This document shows, one piece after another, positions 21,196-30,359 of a DNA stretch of 64,000 nucleotides; within the stretch, counting starts at the first letter, position 1, and each line of letters opens with the position of its first letter. The notes under the pieces are model-generated. The model was not told where the DNA came from. It saw only the letters and a list, made by a program, of their open reading frames with translations, and did not search any database. The position numbers and the translations under genes were made by a program. The DNA is from Diplonema papillatum (lineage: Eukaryota; Euglenozoa; Diplonemea; Diplonemida; Diplonemidae), in the NCBI GenBank assembly GCA_030068145.1, contig JAPJBO010000362.1:1-64000 (forward strand), read 5' to 3'.

Positions 21196-21268
21196 AGTGT
21201 AATCGAGTGTAATCGAGCGTAATAGAGTGTAGTAGAGTGTAGTAGAGCGTTGTAGAGTGTGATCGAGA
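21196..21268. repeat. TAATCGAG/TAGTAGAG tandem repeats on the retrotransposon's 5' side
   Basis: About seven 10-bp units drift from GTGTAATCGA to GTGTAGTAGA. They lie immediately upstream of ORF1 and match the unit on the 3' side. Confidence 0.85.
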
Positions 21269-21525
21269 TTGACACTAGTATTTTGGGTTCGACCACTGGT
21301 GGACCCCTGACTGGCCCATGGGCGACCATGTTGACCACTGTCTGGCCCAAGACGTGCCAAGCATAAGCATACGCGGGACGGAAACCGCAGGCAAGTGGGC
21401 GATGTGCATATGAGACCGGAAGCTCTCGAGACGAAGATGTTCTAAATCATGCCAGCAAGCACGGGGACTGCAGGCGGGTTGGTGGCGAAAAGGGACAGAA
21501 AGATCTTCGAGCGACTGTGAGCAGC

Positions 21526-22023
21526 CTAGCAAGACGGGATGATGAATGATGAAGAAGCGCTAAGTGATCGCAAAGGTCCTTGTCTGGCGACCGACCTTCC
21601 TTGAAAGGAAGGTCGGTAGCCAGACATTTTTGTCAGCAAGGTGCAGGCGATGCACGGGCTCCATGATGACCTCGTCAACGGCCCCACAGGCGTACACTCA
21701 CTAGCCGTCGTGAAGAGGCCTCTGTCTGTAACCATCTTTTTCATCCTTGGGAGCAGTGCATCGCCAGGGAGATCGAACCCCAAGGCAAGGAGCGACTCTT
21801 GCAGCTTCTGAAAGTAATCCAGCACGTACTGGAGATACTTGGTTGTCGTTGCTGGATCCTTCTGCCACACAAGTGCTGCAAACACAAGCCGCATCCTCCA
21901 TCTCTGCTCCATCGTGTCCAGGTACGAGAACGTCAGGCAGAGGATATCTTTGCTCCCCGGAAGCTCTCCTGCATCCCCGGCAATGACGAAGTCACCACCC
22001 CCAAGCCGGAGCAGAAACTCCAT
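21526..22023 (-). pseudogene. Repeated coding fragment of unknown origin, copy 1
   Basis: About 120 codons of a clear protein (motifs GGGDFVIAGDAGELPGSKD and YLQYVLDYFQKLQESLLALG), then divergent sequence. A near-identical copy is at 39151-39555, and the shared block continues upstream to about 22140 and 39680. It looks like part of a mobile-element or multicopy gene, with the frame broken at both ends here. Family not recognised. Confidence 0.55.
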
Positions 22024-22119
22024 GTCACCGAGGACAAGGTGCCTACCGAGCGCTCGGCGAACACCCTATCGCCTGGAACTGGCCCGCACGGAATGCCTAA
22101 AGGCTCAAGTACTAACTGC

Positions 22120-22489
22120 GCTAAATTTAATATATGCGAGCTATTGTGGTACTCATTTGCATGCAAATGACTCCCCACTGACGCAACAAGAAGACGCCGA
22201 TGCTCTATCGAATCACGCGATGGATGAGGTTCAGAGACGAGCGACAGCCGAGTATCGGGACTCGGCGACCGCGAAATCGTACGCGATGAAGAGCGCGATG
22301 CGACGGCTGACGAGTATCGTGCAGACGCCGATTCACCCGGCGCTTGAGATGCAAGTCAACGTCCTGACGTCTCTCGGAGGCGGGAACATGGCCGGACTCA
22401 ACAAGAGACCACAAATAGCAAACCAGCAGGCGTTTGAAGCTGTGATGCGCGCCTACGAAGCCGCCGCACGAGAGCAGACGGCGAAGTAG
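22120..22489 (+). CDS. Unidentified open segment, element-associated
   Basis: The frame ends at 22489 and includes a helical Ala/Gln-rich stretch (MKSAMRRLTSIVQTPIHPAL) and GGGNMAGLNKRPQIANQQ. A decayed copy of the last ~90 bp is at 25745-25835. A second basic frame follows at 22502-22867. Possibly a structural protein of the surrounding element; no family assigned. Confidence 0.3.
22153..22170. repeat. 18-bp perfect palindrome, TTTG version
   Basis: TCATTTGCATGCAAATGA sits in a longer GTGGTACTC...ACTCCCCAC context. The same block is at 40898-40915. A changed but still perfect palindrome is at 34462-34479. Confidence 0.85.
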
Positions 22490-22954
22490 GCCGGCGACAA
22501 GGTGCGAGCCGTACCGCAGGCTGGGCTCCGCAAAGCTGCAACACTGAATGGCAGTTTTCGACCGCAGACGCATTACCCGTCGGGATGGGAGCGCAAGCAG
22601 GCTCGATGGAATCACGAAGTCAAGCAGGAGAGACGAACTGCGCAGACTGAGCGCAAGACGTGCACCAAGGGCAGACCAGGACGTTGGGACCGTGCGAAGT
22701 CGAAGAAGGAGTCCAAAAGCGAAGCAACAACACCAACGCGGAAACGCAACTCGAAGGCAGCCAAGCGGGCCTCCAGTGAAGTAACGAAGCTCATCCGAGT
22801 GTCCGATGAAACCCCTTGTCAATACCACCCAACGACTGCGACGCGCGTGCGAAATGTCGGACGCTAGCGTCTGTCAAGAGCATGCGTGACTCAGCCGTGT
22901 TTTAAAGGTGAGATGAGAGGCACCGGCTCACTCTGTCAAAGGACTATACTAACG

Positions 22955-23352
22955 CAACAAGAAGACGAGCTAATGCGAGATAGTGGTACCCGAGCCCGTA
23001 CGCACTCGACAACCTGCTTCCGTGAGTCAGCCCGAGCTTCCTGGTCTCCAGCTACACTGCCTGTCGCGGTCATTTTTTCAGACTAATATTCTTGTTTTTA
23101 TTCCAATTTCAATATCCTGTCATCAGCACCTTTTTAGCCCCGGAAGAAGGTGCGTTAGTGGGCCCGTTGAACCGGCCTATCAAGATTGGCTGAGTGTCAC
23201 GCCTTTAATCAATTACTGCAGTACCCCCCCAATTCACCCAAATGTTGATCGAGTGTAATCGAGCGTAATCGAGCGTAATCGAGTGTAATCGAGTGTAATC
23301 GACGCGTAATCGAGCTAAAGTCACTTTCAGGGGGGCTAGGTGAATTGGCTCA
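22955..23352 (+). mobile_element. Repeat block ending in the TGAGCCAATTCACCTA terminus, copy 1
   Basis: From ACTAACGCAACAAGA to GAATTGGCTCA this matches 40918-41285 with few changes. It includes the TAATCGAG tandem repeats (23246-23316), which have been shortened in the second copy. The last ~125 bp form a long imperfect hairpin (CCAATTCACC ... GGTGAATTGG). Confidence 0.7.
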
Positions 23353-23465
23353 TTATTGTATATTATTGTACATTATTGTACAGTTATTGTATATTATTGT
23401 ACATTATTGTACATTATTGTACATTATTGTACAGTTATTGTACATTATTGTACTTTATTGTACAC
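23353..23465. repeat. ATTGTAC tandem repeat
   Basis: ATTATTGTAC-type units follow the element end. Related sequence is at 14915-14988 and 24320-24420. Confidence 0.85.
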
Positions 23466-23479
23466 GCAGTGGTGCAGGG

Positions 23480-24300
23480 GGTAAGGCGTGTGGGAGGTTC
23501 ACGACAGGTTTTACACGGAATGACCCGATGAACTCGACAGACTTCCGAACATGGTGTCTTTGTCAGGGGTGCTCGAGCGCAAAAAGACAGCGTTGCAGTT
23601 CAAGAGGGTGAAAATGCAGCAGGTGCCATATCATGGGCTACCAGAAAAAGCGACAAGCATTCGGAAAGGCAGTTGCCACGACGGGTGTCTTGGCGAGGAG
23701 GACGTCTTGGTGGATCTTCAGATCTTCACTTGGCAATCTTCACTTCGGACTCAGTTCAGCCCGGAAATTGAAGTGAAAGTTTCCCGAGGTGAAGACCCCC
23801 TTGATATAGACGTTTGCTTCAAAACGACGTTTTCAGGGTCGAACGCAGCAGGGAAGTGAAATACATCGTATTTCGTTCTTTCTCGTTTCCCCGACCGAGC
23901 ATGCTCTCCAGGGCGTGAACGGATATACATCTCTGCAAACTAACTTTTTCCGAATTGGGTGGTAAATCCAGGTGCGCCTGATGCGCCTAAAGGGGTTGTG
24001 GAGTACGCGCATTTTTGGTAAATGCTCGGACTGTGTATTCCAGTCTTCAACATCTGGGAAAGCCTTTTTCGAGTTTGCTGTTCTGCTCAATCCCTTCTCG
24101 ATCTCGCAGTTGTTTAAGTGCACTGGGCAGTTTCTTGTTGCGGCCCAGTTTGTTCGTTGACCTTTTCGTGGAGTTTCTTCCCTTCTGCAGGAGTTTGGCC
24201 CTCAGAACCGTGGGCCATGTGTTCTATTTGCAGAAAAGGGAGGCAGTTCCCGTCATTTCTAGGATATCAGAAGACTGCCTGATTGCTGCTTGAGCATCAG
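23480..24300. other. No recognised gene
   Basis: The best frame is 23551-23859 (plus, 102 codons) with no known motif. It lies between the inner and outer inverted repeats and may belong to the older element. Confidence 0.3.
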
Positions 24301-24439
24301 GATCGCTGGGACTGCAGTCGTACAATAATGTATTGTAAATTATTGTAAATTATTGTATACAATATTGTCAATAATATACGAAAATCTGTACAATAAAAAT
24401 ACAATAAAATACAATGAACGATTCGTATCACAACCGTGG

Positions 24440-24540
24440 TCTGTGGTTAAAGTTCGTTTTTTGTAAGTTTTCTGTGTGAGGGGAACCGGGTTGAGTGTTG
24501 GGGAGGGCAGGCGATAAGTCGAGGGTAAATCGAAAGCGCA
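24440..24540 (+). repeat. Dispersed repeat shared with 26385-26470
   Basis: The segment TTTTCTGTGTGAGGGGAAC onward is shared with 26385-26470. The two copies flank the TIR element at 25334-26341 and the one at 24997-25306. Confidence 0.6.
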
Positions 24541-24996
24541 ACCTCGGTGATGTTGAAGCCTCCTGCTGCTTCGGGACGGGCTCGGTGCACCATACACAGA
24601 CGTGTTTTGGTGTCTCGGAAAACTGTGAACGTGCCGTGACTGGTGATGGCTTGTCCCTTCTGATAGTTCTGAGCCCGGAAGACAGCACGACGCACCACCT
24701 GCCGTCAGAAGCTTGTCGCTTGGATGCCGAAATAAGCGAGGCAGAAAAAGGACGAAAACAGGGGAAAAGGCCGTGTTTCTTAATTGCTCGCCCGGGCTGC
24801 ACTTGATGTGTGACTTTCAGTGGCACAAGCACGCGTGCTCTTCGTCTTCACAAAAGAAGCAACGCGTGCTTGATTGCCGACTTTCAGTGCACTAGCAAAC
24901 TTGCAGTTTGTCTTTTAGTATTTCTTGGAGCCCTGCGGTGTCGGATTCGAAGCTTCCAACTTGCTGGGAGGGACTGTAGTCAGATTTTAGAGTTAC

Positions 24997-25306
24997 CCAC
25001 ATACGGACGGAGGGTGGGTGTTAATTTTGGGGAAATGGATTTTTCAGGGCAAGCCTTGGGCCATACTCAAGAGGGGGAAGTTTCGTAGGTCAAAAATGCG
25101 AACCGAGGGGCCCATTTGAAAGATTTCGTGGCAGATCTTTCAAATGCGCTCCTCGGCGCTGAATGAATACACATGGACATGGAACTGACCCAGGACGGGC
25201 ACCCGTGGCCTATTGCAGATGCCCGCGAACTAACTTGAATTAACTACGCCATATGGCTTACTTCTGAGCCAATCCACCTACCTAAGCTTAGTTCGTCCGT
25301 CTGTGG
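24997..25306. mobile_element. TIR element, TTAA-flanked family, copy a
   Basis: 310 bp from CCACATACGGACGGAGG to TTCGTCCGTCTGTGG. It is flanked by TTAC on the left and TTAA on the right. Internal sequence matches copies at 14752, 60352 and 60938. No coding capacity, so it is non-autonomous. Confidence 0.75.
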
Positions 25307-25333
25307 TTAAAGTTCGTTTTTTAGAGATAAATT

Positions 25334-26341
25334 CATAGTTGGCAAGCAAAGCCGACTTTGTTTAAATTTGCTTAGGAGATTTGCTTCAGATTACGAGCAA
25401 ATAAAAGCAAATTTAAGCAAAGAAAAGCAAATTTAAGCAAAGTAGGCATCATGCACTAGGGATTTAACAACTGAGGAAGCATGCAACAAAGGCAGGAAAA
25501 GGCGAACCTGCGGAAACGGAGCCGGGACTGTGTTGCACGATAGCCGTGCAGGGCGACAAGAATGGTGCGGTTGAAGAAAAGCCTCGCAATGACACCAGAA
25601 AAGCTGAAGAACGGCTCGATGTGATCAAGGTTCTGACTCTCAGACCTTGGGGTCTATGAGGGCAGGGGGCGTTAGACACGAACAAGGGCACGCGTTCCTC
25701 TACTGTCCGGTGGGTCATGTTCAAGGAACAGGGGGCAGTAGATGCAACAAGATGTCAACGAGGCGGGAACATGTCCGGTCTCAACAACGAAGAGGCCACA
25801 CCGAACCAGCAGGCGTTCGAAGTCGATGTGCACGCCATACAACCCAAGGACAGCCGAACAGACCTTCAGGCAGGGAACAGTCTACGGCGGTGAAGAATAG
25901 CGTTGGAAAGAGCAGAGTGAGCAACCGGAGACTGCGGAGGTAAGGCAAACGGTTCGAAAAACGACGACGCTGGGGACGAAACAGCATCGGTGACGCATTG
26001 GCGTTTGTTCGTGGGTTGCGCGACAATATGACTCTAGTCAAGGGACTCAAGGTACAAAGGGGATGGGACTGTCGTCCACTATTTCGGCCACGCGCTGAAC
26101 ATTGGACGAAAGGGGTACTTCCCTGCAGAATGTCCCGTTCGCTATGAAGAACAGTGCCCGCATGCAACGCTGGATTCACCATTCCTGCCGAACTTTGCTT
26201 CAATTTGCTTCCATTTGCTTGAGCAAATTTAAGCAAAAATAAGCAAAATTAAGCGAATCTGAAGCAAATCTGAAGCAAATCGACTTTGCTTTTTTCGGGG
26301 GTCACCAACTTTGCTTAAATTTGCTTTGCTTGCCAACTATG
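25334..26341. mobile_element. 1008-bp TIR element rich in AAGCAAATTTAAGCAAA
   Basis: Perfect 18-bp terminal inverted repeats (CATAGTTGGCAAGCAAAG at 25334-25351 and its complement at 26324-26341). Subterminal arrays of AAGCAAATTTAAGC lie at both ends (25350-25445; 26200-26330). The middle carries a decayed copy of the 22.38-22.47 kb sequence. No intact transposase; non-autonomous. Confidence 0.75.
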
Positions 26342-26599
26342 GATAAAGTTCGCTTGGGATTCCGGGCCCAATTTTTTAGCGTTGTTTTGTAAGTTTTCTG
26401 TGTGAGGGGAACGGGGTTGAGTGTTGGGGAGGGCAGGGGAATAAGTCGAGGGTCAATCGAAAGCGCAAACTCGGTGATAGGGGAGCGCTGCACACCGTTC
26501 GCACGGTATTTGAGAGTGGTCGAGTTTGATTTGCGGCCGTTGCTGGCTCGTCGTTTCAACTCCAGACGCCGGTGCTGCGTTCTGGTGTGTTTCGGGTAC

Positions 26600-26835
26600 A
26601 CCGCTGTCATTTTACTAGTGAAGAGGGTTGGCTGGTGTTTTTACTTGTGCGCAAGTCATTTTTACTAGTGGCACTAGTAAAAATGATCAGTGCACTAGTA
26701 AAAAAGGGTGGTGTTCTGGTGGAAACCCACCGGTCTGGATCCAAATATGGCGCGTATTGTGAATTTCAGGAGGTCCTACCAGTCATTTTTACTTGTGCAC
26801 TAGTCATTTTTACTTGGCATTAGTCATGTTACTGG
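26600..26835. repeat. ACTAGT palindromic element
   Basis: Includes a 27-bp palindrome at 26658-26684 centred on a single G, built from ATTTTTACTAGTG and its complement. Further half-copies occur on both sides. It is related to 6785-6935 and 55600-55870. Confidence 0.6.
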
Positions 26836-26944
26836 TCAAAAGTTTTGAGTAGTAAAACCACTTGTCAAAGTCAAAAAAATCCTTGGGGTACTACAGACTG
26901 GCACACGCTCGCGCCTCCTCCTGGGGTCATTTTCCGCGTGCACT

Positions 26945-27095
26945 GTGCAGTCTGTCAAGACGCTCCGAGCATTCAGAGTCAAAGACAGAAACATGGGCTG
27001 CACTTCAAGAGAAGTCGTGCTGCACCGAGCAACAGCACGCAAGGGTGGCACCCGAGGGTCGTTCTGCCCAAGCGCAAATGCTTCCAAGAAGCCGA
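26945..27095 (+). repeat. Dispersed repeat, inverted copy of 14430-14660
   Basis: Same sequence family as 14430-14660 in opposite orientation. Confidence 0.6.
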
Positions 27096-27232
27096 AGATG
27101 GTCATGGCCCCTTTGCTTGGTCCGGCGGGCACATTCCCAAAACAGTGGCGATCTCCCCTCAACGTTGTGTTGCTTTCGGTGGCAGCGGCTGCCGCAGAAC
27201 GCCCCGTCTTGGGCGGCAGCCTTGTTCGGGTG

Positions 27233-27530
27233 TCGTTTGCTTTTCGTTCTTTTCGGTGGCGGCCACCGGGTACCAGGGAAAGCCTGCTACACGGGAGCCA
27301 AGCTTCACGTGTCAGAGCCACGGGCCTACGTCGTTTGCTTTTCGTTCTTTTCGGTGGCGGCCACCAGGTACCAGGGAAAGCCTGCTACACGGGAGCCAAG
27401 CTTCACGTGTCAGAGCCACGGGCCTATGTCGTTTGCTTTTCGTTCTTTTCGGTGGCGGCCACCAGGTACCAGGGAAAGCCTGCTACACGGGAGCCAAGCT
27501 TCACGTGTCAGAGCCACGGGCCTACGGCTC
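27233..27530 (+). repeat. 98-bp tandem repeat, three copies
   Basis: Units start at 27233, 27331 and 27429 (TCGTTTGCTTTTCG) and end with GAGCCACGGGCCTA. The second half of the unit (GGTACCAGGGAAAGCC to ACGTGT) is also the front part of the dispersed repeat at 27722 and 32775. Confidence 0.85.
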
Positions 27531-27721
27531 AAGTGGCTACCGATTTCCCTAAAGCATCAAGGCCTGGCACACCTTGGGGCTTGGCGCTTGCGCTGAACAC
27601 AAGCTCGTCGAGACGGTCAGCCACAGGGCAGAGCGAACGGGGTTAAGCTTTTTGCAAGCTGTGGTTGACCGTCACGTTTGCTGGACCAGGAGCGTCCTTT
27701 TTCTTTTTTTCTTTTTCGCTT

Positions 27722-28010
27722 GGTACCAGGGAAAGCCTGCTACACGGGAGCCAAGCTTCACGTGTTCGGCGGTACTGCAGAGCCACGGGCCTACGGGTCA
27801 AGTGGCTACCGATTTCCCAAACTAAAGCATCAAGGCGTGGCGCACCTTGGGGCTTGGCGCTCGCGCTGAACACAAGCTCGTCGAGACGGTCAGCCGCAGG
27901 GCAGAGCGGACGGGGTTGTGGCACTGTGCTGCCTCCGACTCAAGCTTTGCAAGCTGTGCTTGACCGTCACGTTCCTGGACCAGGAGCGGCCTTTTTTCTT
28001 TTTTCTTTTT
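27722..28010 (+). repeat. Dispersed repeat R1, copy with full structure
   Basis: About 280 bp from GGTACCAGGGAAAGCC through GCTTGGCGCTCGCGCTGAAC to GGACCAGGAGCGGCC, then a T/C-rich tract. Copies: 27540-27715 (partial), 28228-28425 (partial), 32775-33060 (full). All are in the same orientation and each ends in a T/C tract, which fits a retroposed repeat. No clear pol III boxes were seen. Confidence 0.7.
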
Positions 28011-28502
28011 TTTCTTTTTTTCTCTCTCTTTTGCGCTTCTTTCTTCTTCGGTGGCGGTCCTTTGCCTTCATTTGTGCTACCGACGATCAATCATTTTTGA
28101 TTGCAGACAATCAACCGGGGTTGATAGTCCGACGATTCCGAATGGGCATACAGATTGGTGTCTTTGTGTTTGTGAAGTTTTTTGTGTTTCCGACGATCCC
28201 GTGGGGTTTTTATTTTTCCCCCGACGACCAAACCAAAGCATCAAGGCTTGGCGCACCTTGGGGCTTGGCGTTCGCGCTGAACACAAGCTCGTCGAGACGG
28301 GCAGCCGCAGGGCAGAGCGGACGGGGTTGTAGCACTGTGCTGCCCCCGACTCAAGCTTTACAAGCTGTGGTTGACCGTCACGTTCCTGGACCAGGAGCGG
28401 CCTTTTTCTTTTCCTTTTTCTTCTTCTTCCCCGACGACTAGGGTATTATGGAGGAAAATTCCGGATCCGGTCAGCTCGGTCAGTTTTTGTTGAACGCTTA
28501 CG

Positions 28503-28632
28503 CCCGCCACTAAACCCAGATTTACCCGTGTTTCGTGTGGGCTACAGCACATTTACCTCCTTTGATCTATCGCAACTGGCAGTCTCCTCATGCATTTTCT
28601 ACAAAGCAGGTGCTTATACAAAAAAATTTTAT
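28503..28632 (+). mobile_element. SINE-like retroposon with A-rich tail, copy 1
   Basis: From ACGCCCGCCACTAAACCC to AGCAGGTGCTTATACAAAAAAA. Copies: 34370-34556 (with an extra insertion), 31785-31892 on the minus strand, and a tail fragment at 63658-63685. Each full copy ends in GCTTATAC plus A's. Internal pol III promoter not established. Confidence 0.55.
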
Positions 28633-28639
28633 TTCCCTT

Positions 28640-30270
28640 CACTGTGTTTGCGACGCAGCGGTCGAAGCGTTCGAATGGTCAGAGAAAAAAATAGCAAGAG
28701 GCAAGTTCTTGGGATTTTGTGTAGGGCGCAAGGCGAGCGCCGGGACCCGTGGATTCACACAGGCCACCTTGCTCCAGGGAGGGGCACGGGCTGCCTAAAT
28801 TTTCACGAACTGTCCAGTTTCAGATCCGCTTTGGAGAGGACGCGCCATATAACACGCAGCGACGAGGGGTACTCATTTTGCGTGGCGCCCTCTTCCGTGT
28901 GCAATCACGCGGAAGGAAACATCAGACATATTCAGAAAAAACGATAAGCAGCTCCCCCCCCCCCCTTTTTTCCTTGACCACGCATCCTCTCCTCTCAGTT
29001 CATCTGACCACTCAGCAACAGTTCGTTAGCGTTTCATAATGCGCATCCCCACGCGCAGATCACGACAGAAGCTAGAAGAAGCGGTGGGGGAAAAGAACGC
29101 GCTCATTCAAAAAATGTTTCTGACCTGCGGGTCAAGAAAAAAGACGTCGCAAACCACAGGAAAAGGGAAAAAGAGGTGTGTACGGGTGGTTACCTGTTTG
29201 TGGCAGGATAATAAAACCTTCCGGAAAAAGTCTTCGTGTTTTTCCTCTCGAAAAAAAAATCCGGTACACTAAGACCCAAAACCCCCGAGGTTCGGCAAAT
29301 CAGCGAAAATCCGTCAGTGCAGTGTCCTGTTTGTCAACGGGGACCCGTGGGGGAGACTTGCCAGCGCAGCGAAATTATTTGAGGGTGGCAAGCCATCTTC
29401 CGTGTTCTGCGCGTGCATTGAACCGGCGTTGAGCTCCGGGCCGACCCAGCAACTCTTCTTTGTGGCTGGCATCTTGTCGTGGTTTTGTGTTTCTCAAAAG
29501 ATACCTGCGCCGCACTGCGGCCGCAGGCGCGGAAAATTTTAAACGGTCGCACTTACAGATCAAAGCAGATGGGCAGTATTGTGGTTGGTCACAACTAAGC
29601 TGGCTACATGCCAGTTGTATCCGCGCCGCAGGCGCAAAAATGTTTGACGGTCGCACACAGCCACACAGATGGCCGAAAATACGTCGGCTGTTCACCCGCA
29701 GCAGCAGGTTTTCGTCCTGCACAAAGTCCCAGTCAGTTGCCCGCCACGGCCGCGGTGGAACATTGTGAACAGAATGAGCAAATAATGTGATAGCCCCAAT
29801 ACGGATATGACGCACAGCCAAAAATATCTGCGCCGCAGGCGCCGAAGTTTTTTGCTGTCTTTTCTGGCCAGTCAGGCAAAGTACGAAGATCGCTAGCTAC
29901 TGGCACCAGTTGAAACTTTTGACCGCAGTCAAAAAATTTCAACAGTGAATATCCAGTAAAAGTTTTCCGGCCCCGAAGTCAAATTTTTTACCACCGACCC
30001 CTGACCGGATCCTCCAGAATCCGGTCAGCCTGACCGGACCCCCTATAGAATACCCTGCCGACGACAGCAAATATCAGACTAGCCTATCCGAAGGCAGTTG
30101 ATTTCTTCAGGCAGGTTTACTCTACCGGCGGAAGTTGTTTGGGCGTTTTTTTCCGTTTTTTTTTTTTTTTGTTGTGTTTCCGGCGATTCTCGCGCAGTCA
30201 GTTGCCTGTGACGGCGTTCTTTTTGATTGCTGTTAAATAGTCAAAAGGTTGCTTAAATTCGCTGATCTTT
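28640..30270. other. No recognised gene; short GC-rich repeats
   Basis: GCGCCGCAGGCGC-type motifs recur near 29512, 29625 and 29830, each next to an AAATTT-rich segment, so this is probably an old repeat. There are C and T homopolymers at 28956 and 30158. No gene supported. Confidence 0.4.
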
Positions 30271-30277
30271 GTGCTTC

Positions 30278-30325
30278 CCACGATCCCGAATGGACGTACA
30301 GATTGGTGTCTTTCGACCTTTTGTA
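30278..30325 (+). repeat. Dispersed repeat R2, copy 1
   Basis: CGATCCCGAATGGACGTACA then GATTGGTGTCTTTCGACC. Near-identical copies are at 36512-36558 and 56777-56823, with a diverged one at 28129-28170. Two copies lie just past the stop codons of minus-strand genes. Confidence 0.75.
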
Positions 30326-30359
30326 TGCATCTTTTTTTGTCTGCTTTGCCCTGTTGGCT

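Larger units (their letters stand above)
15060..21200 (-). mobile_element. Non-LTR retrotransposon (LINE), apparently full length
   Basis: Minus-strand element with ORF1 (21173-20649), ORF2 (20633-15111) and a short 3' UTR ending near 15060. Both reading frames are intact. The element has no LTRs and is bordered on both sides by TAATCGAG-type tandem repeats. Its 3'-terminal segment (RC of 15060-15130) recurs alone at 38472, 48400, 49785, 53330 and 53535, as expected for 5'-truncated copies. Confidence 0.9.
14894..24438. mobile_element. Composite nested inverted-repeat structure around a retrotransposon
   Basis: Two inverted-repeat pairs enclose this region. The outer pair is 14894-14911 and 24421-24438 (CACGGTTGTGAAACGAAT, 17 of 18 matching), with ATTGTAC-rich DNA just inside both ends and again at 23353-23465. 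The inner pair is 14989-15004 and 23337-23352 (TGAGCCAATTCACCTA, 16 of 16). A third copy of the inner end sits alone at 41270-41285. I read this as one element inserted in another, with a LINE inserted later; the element class is unknown and no transposase was seen inside. Confidence 0.5.
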
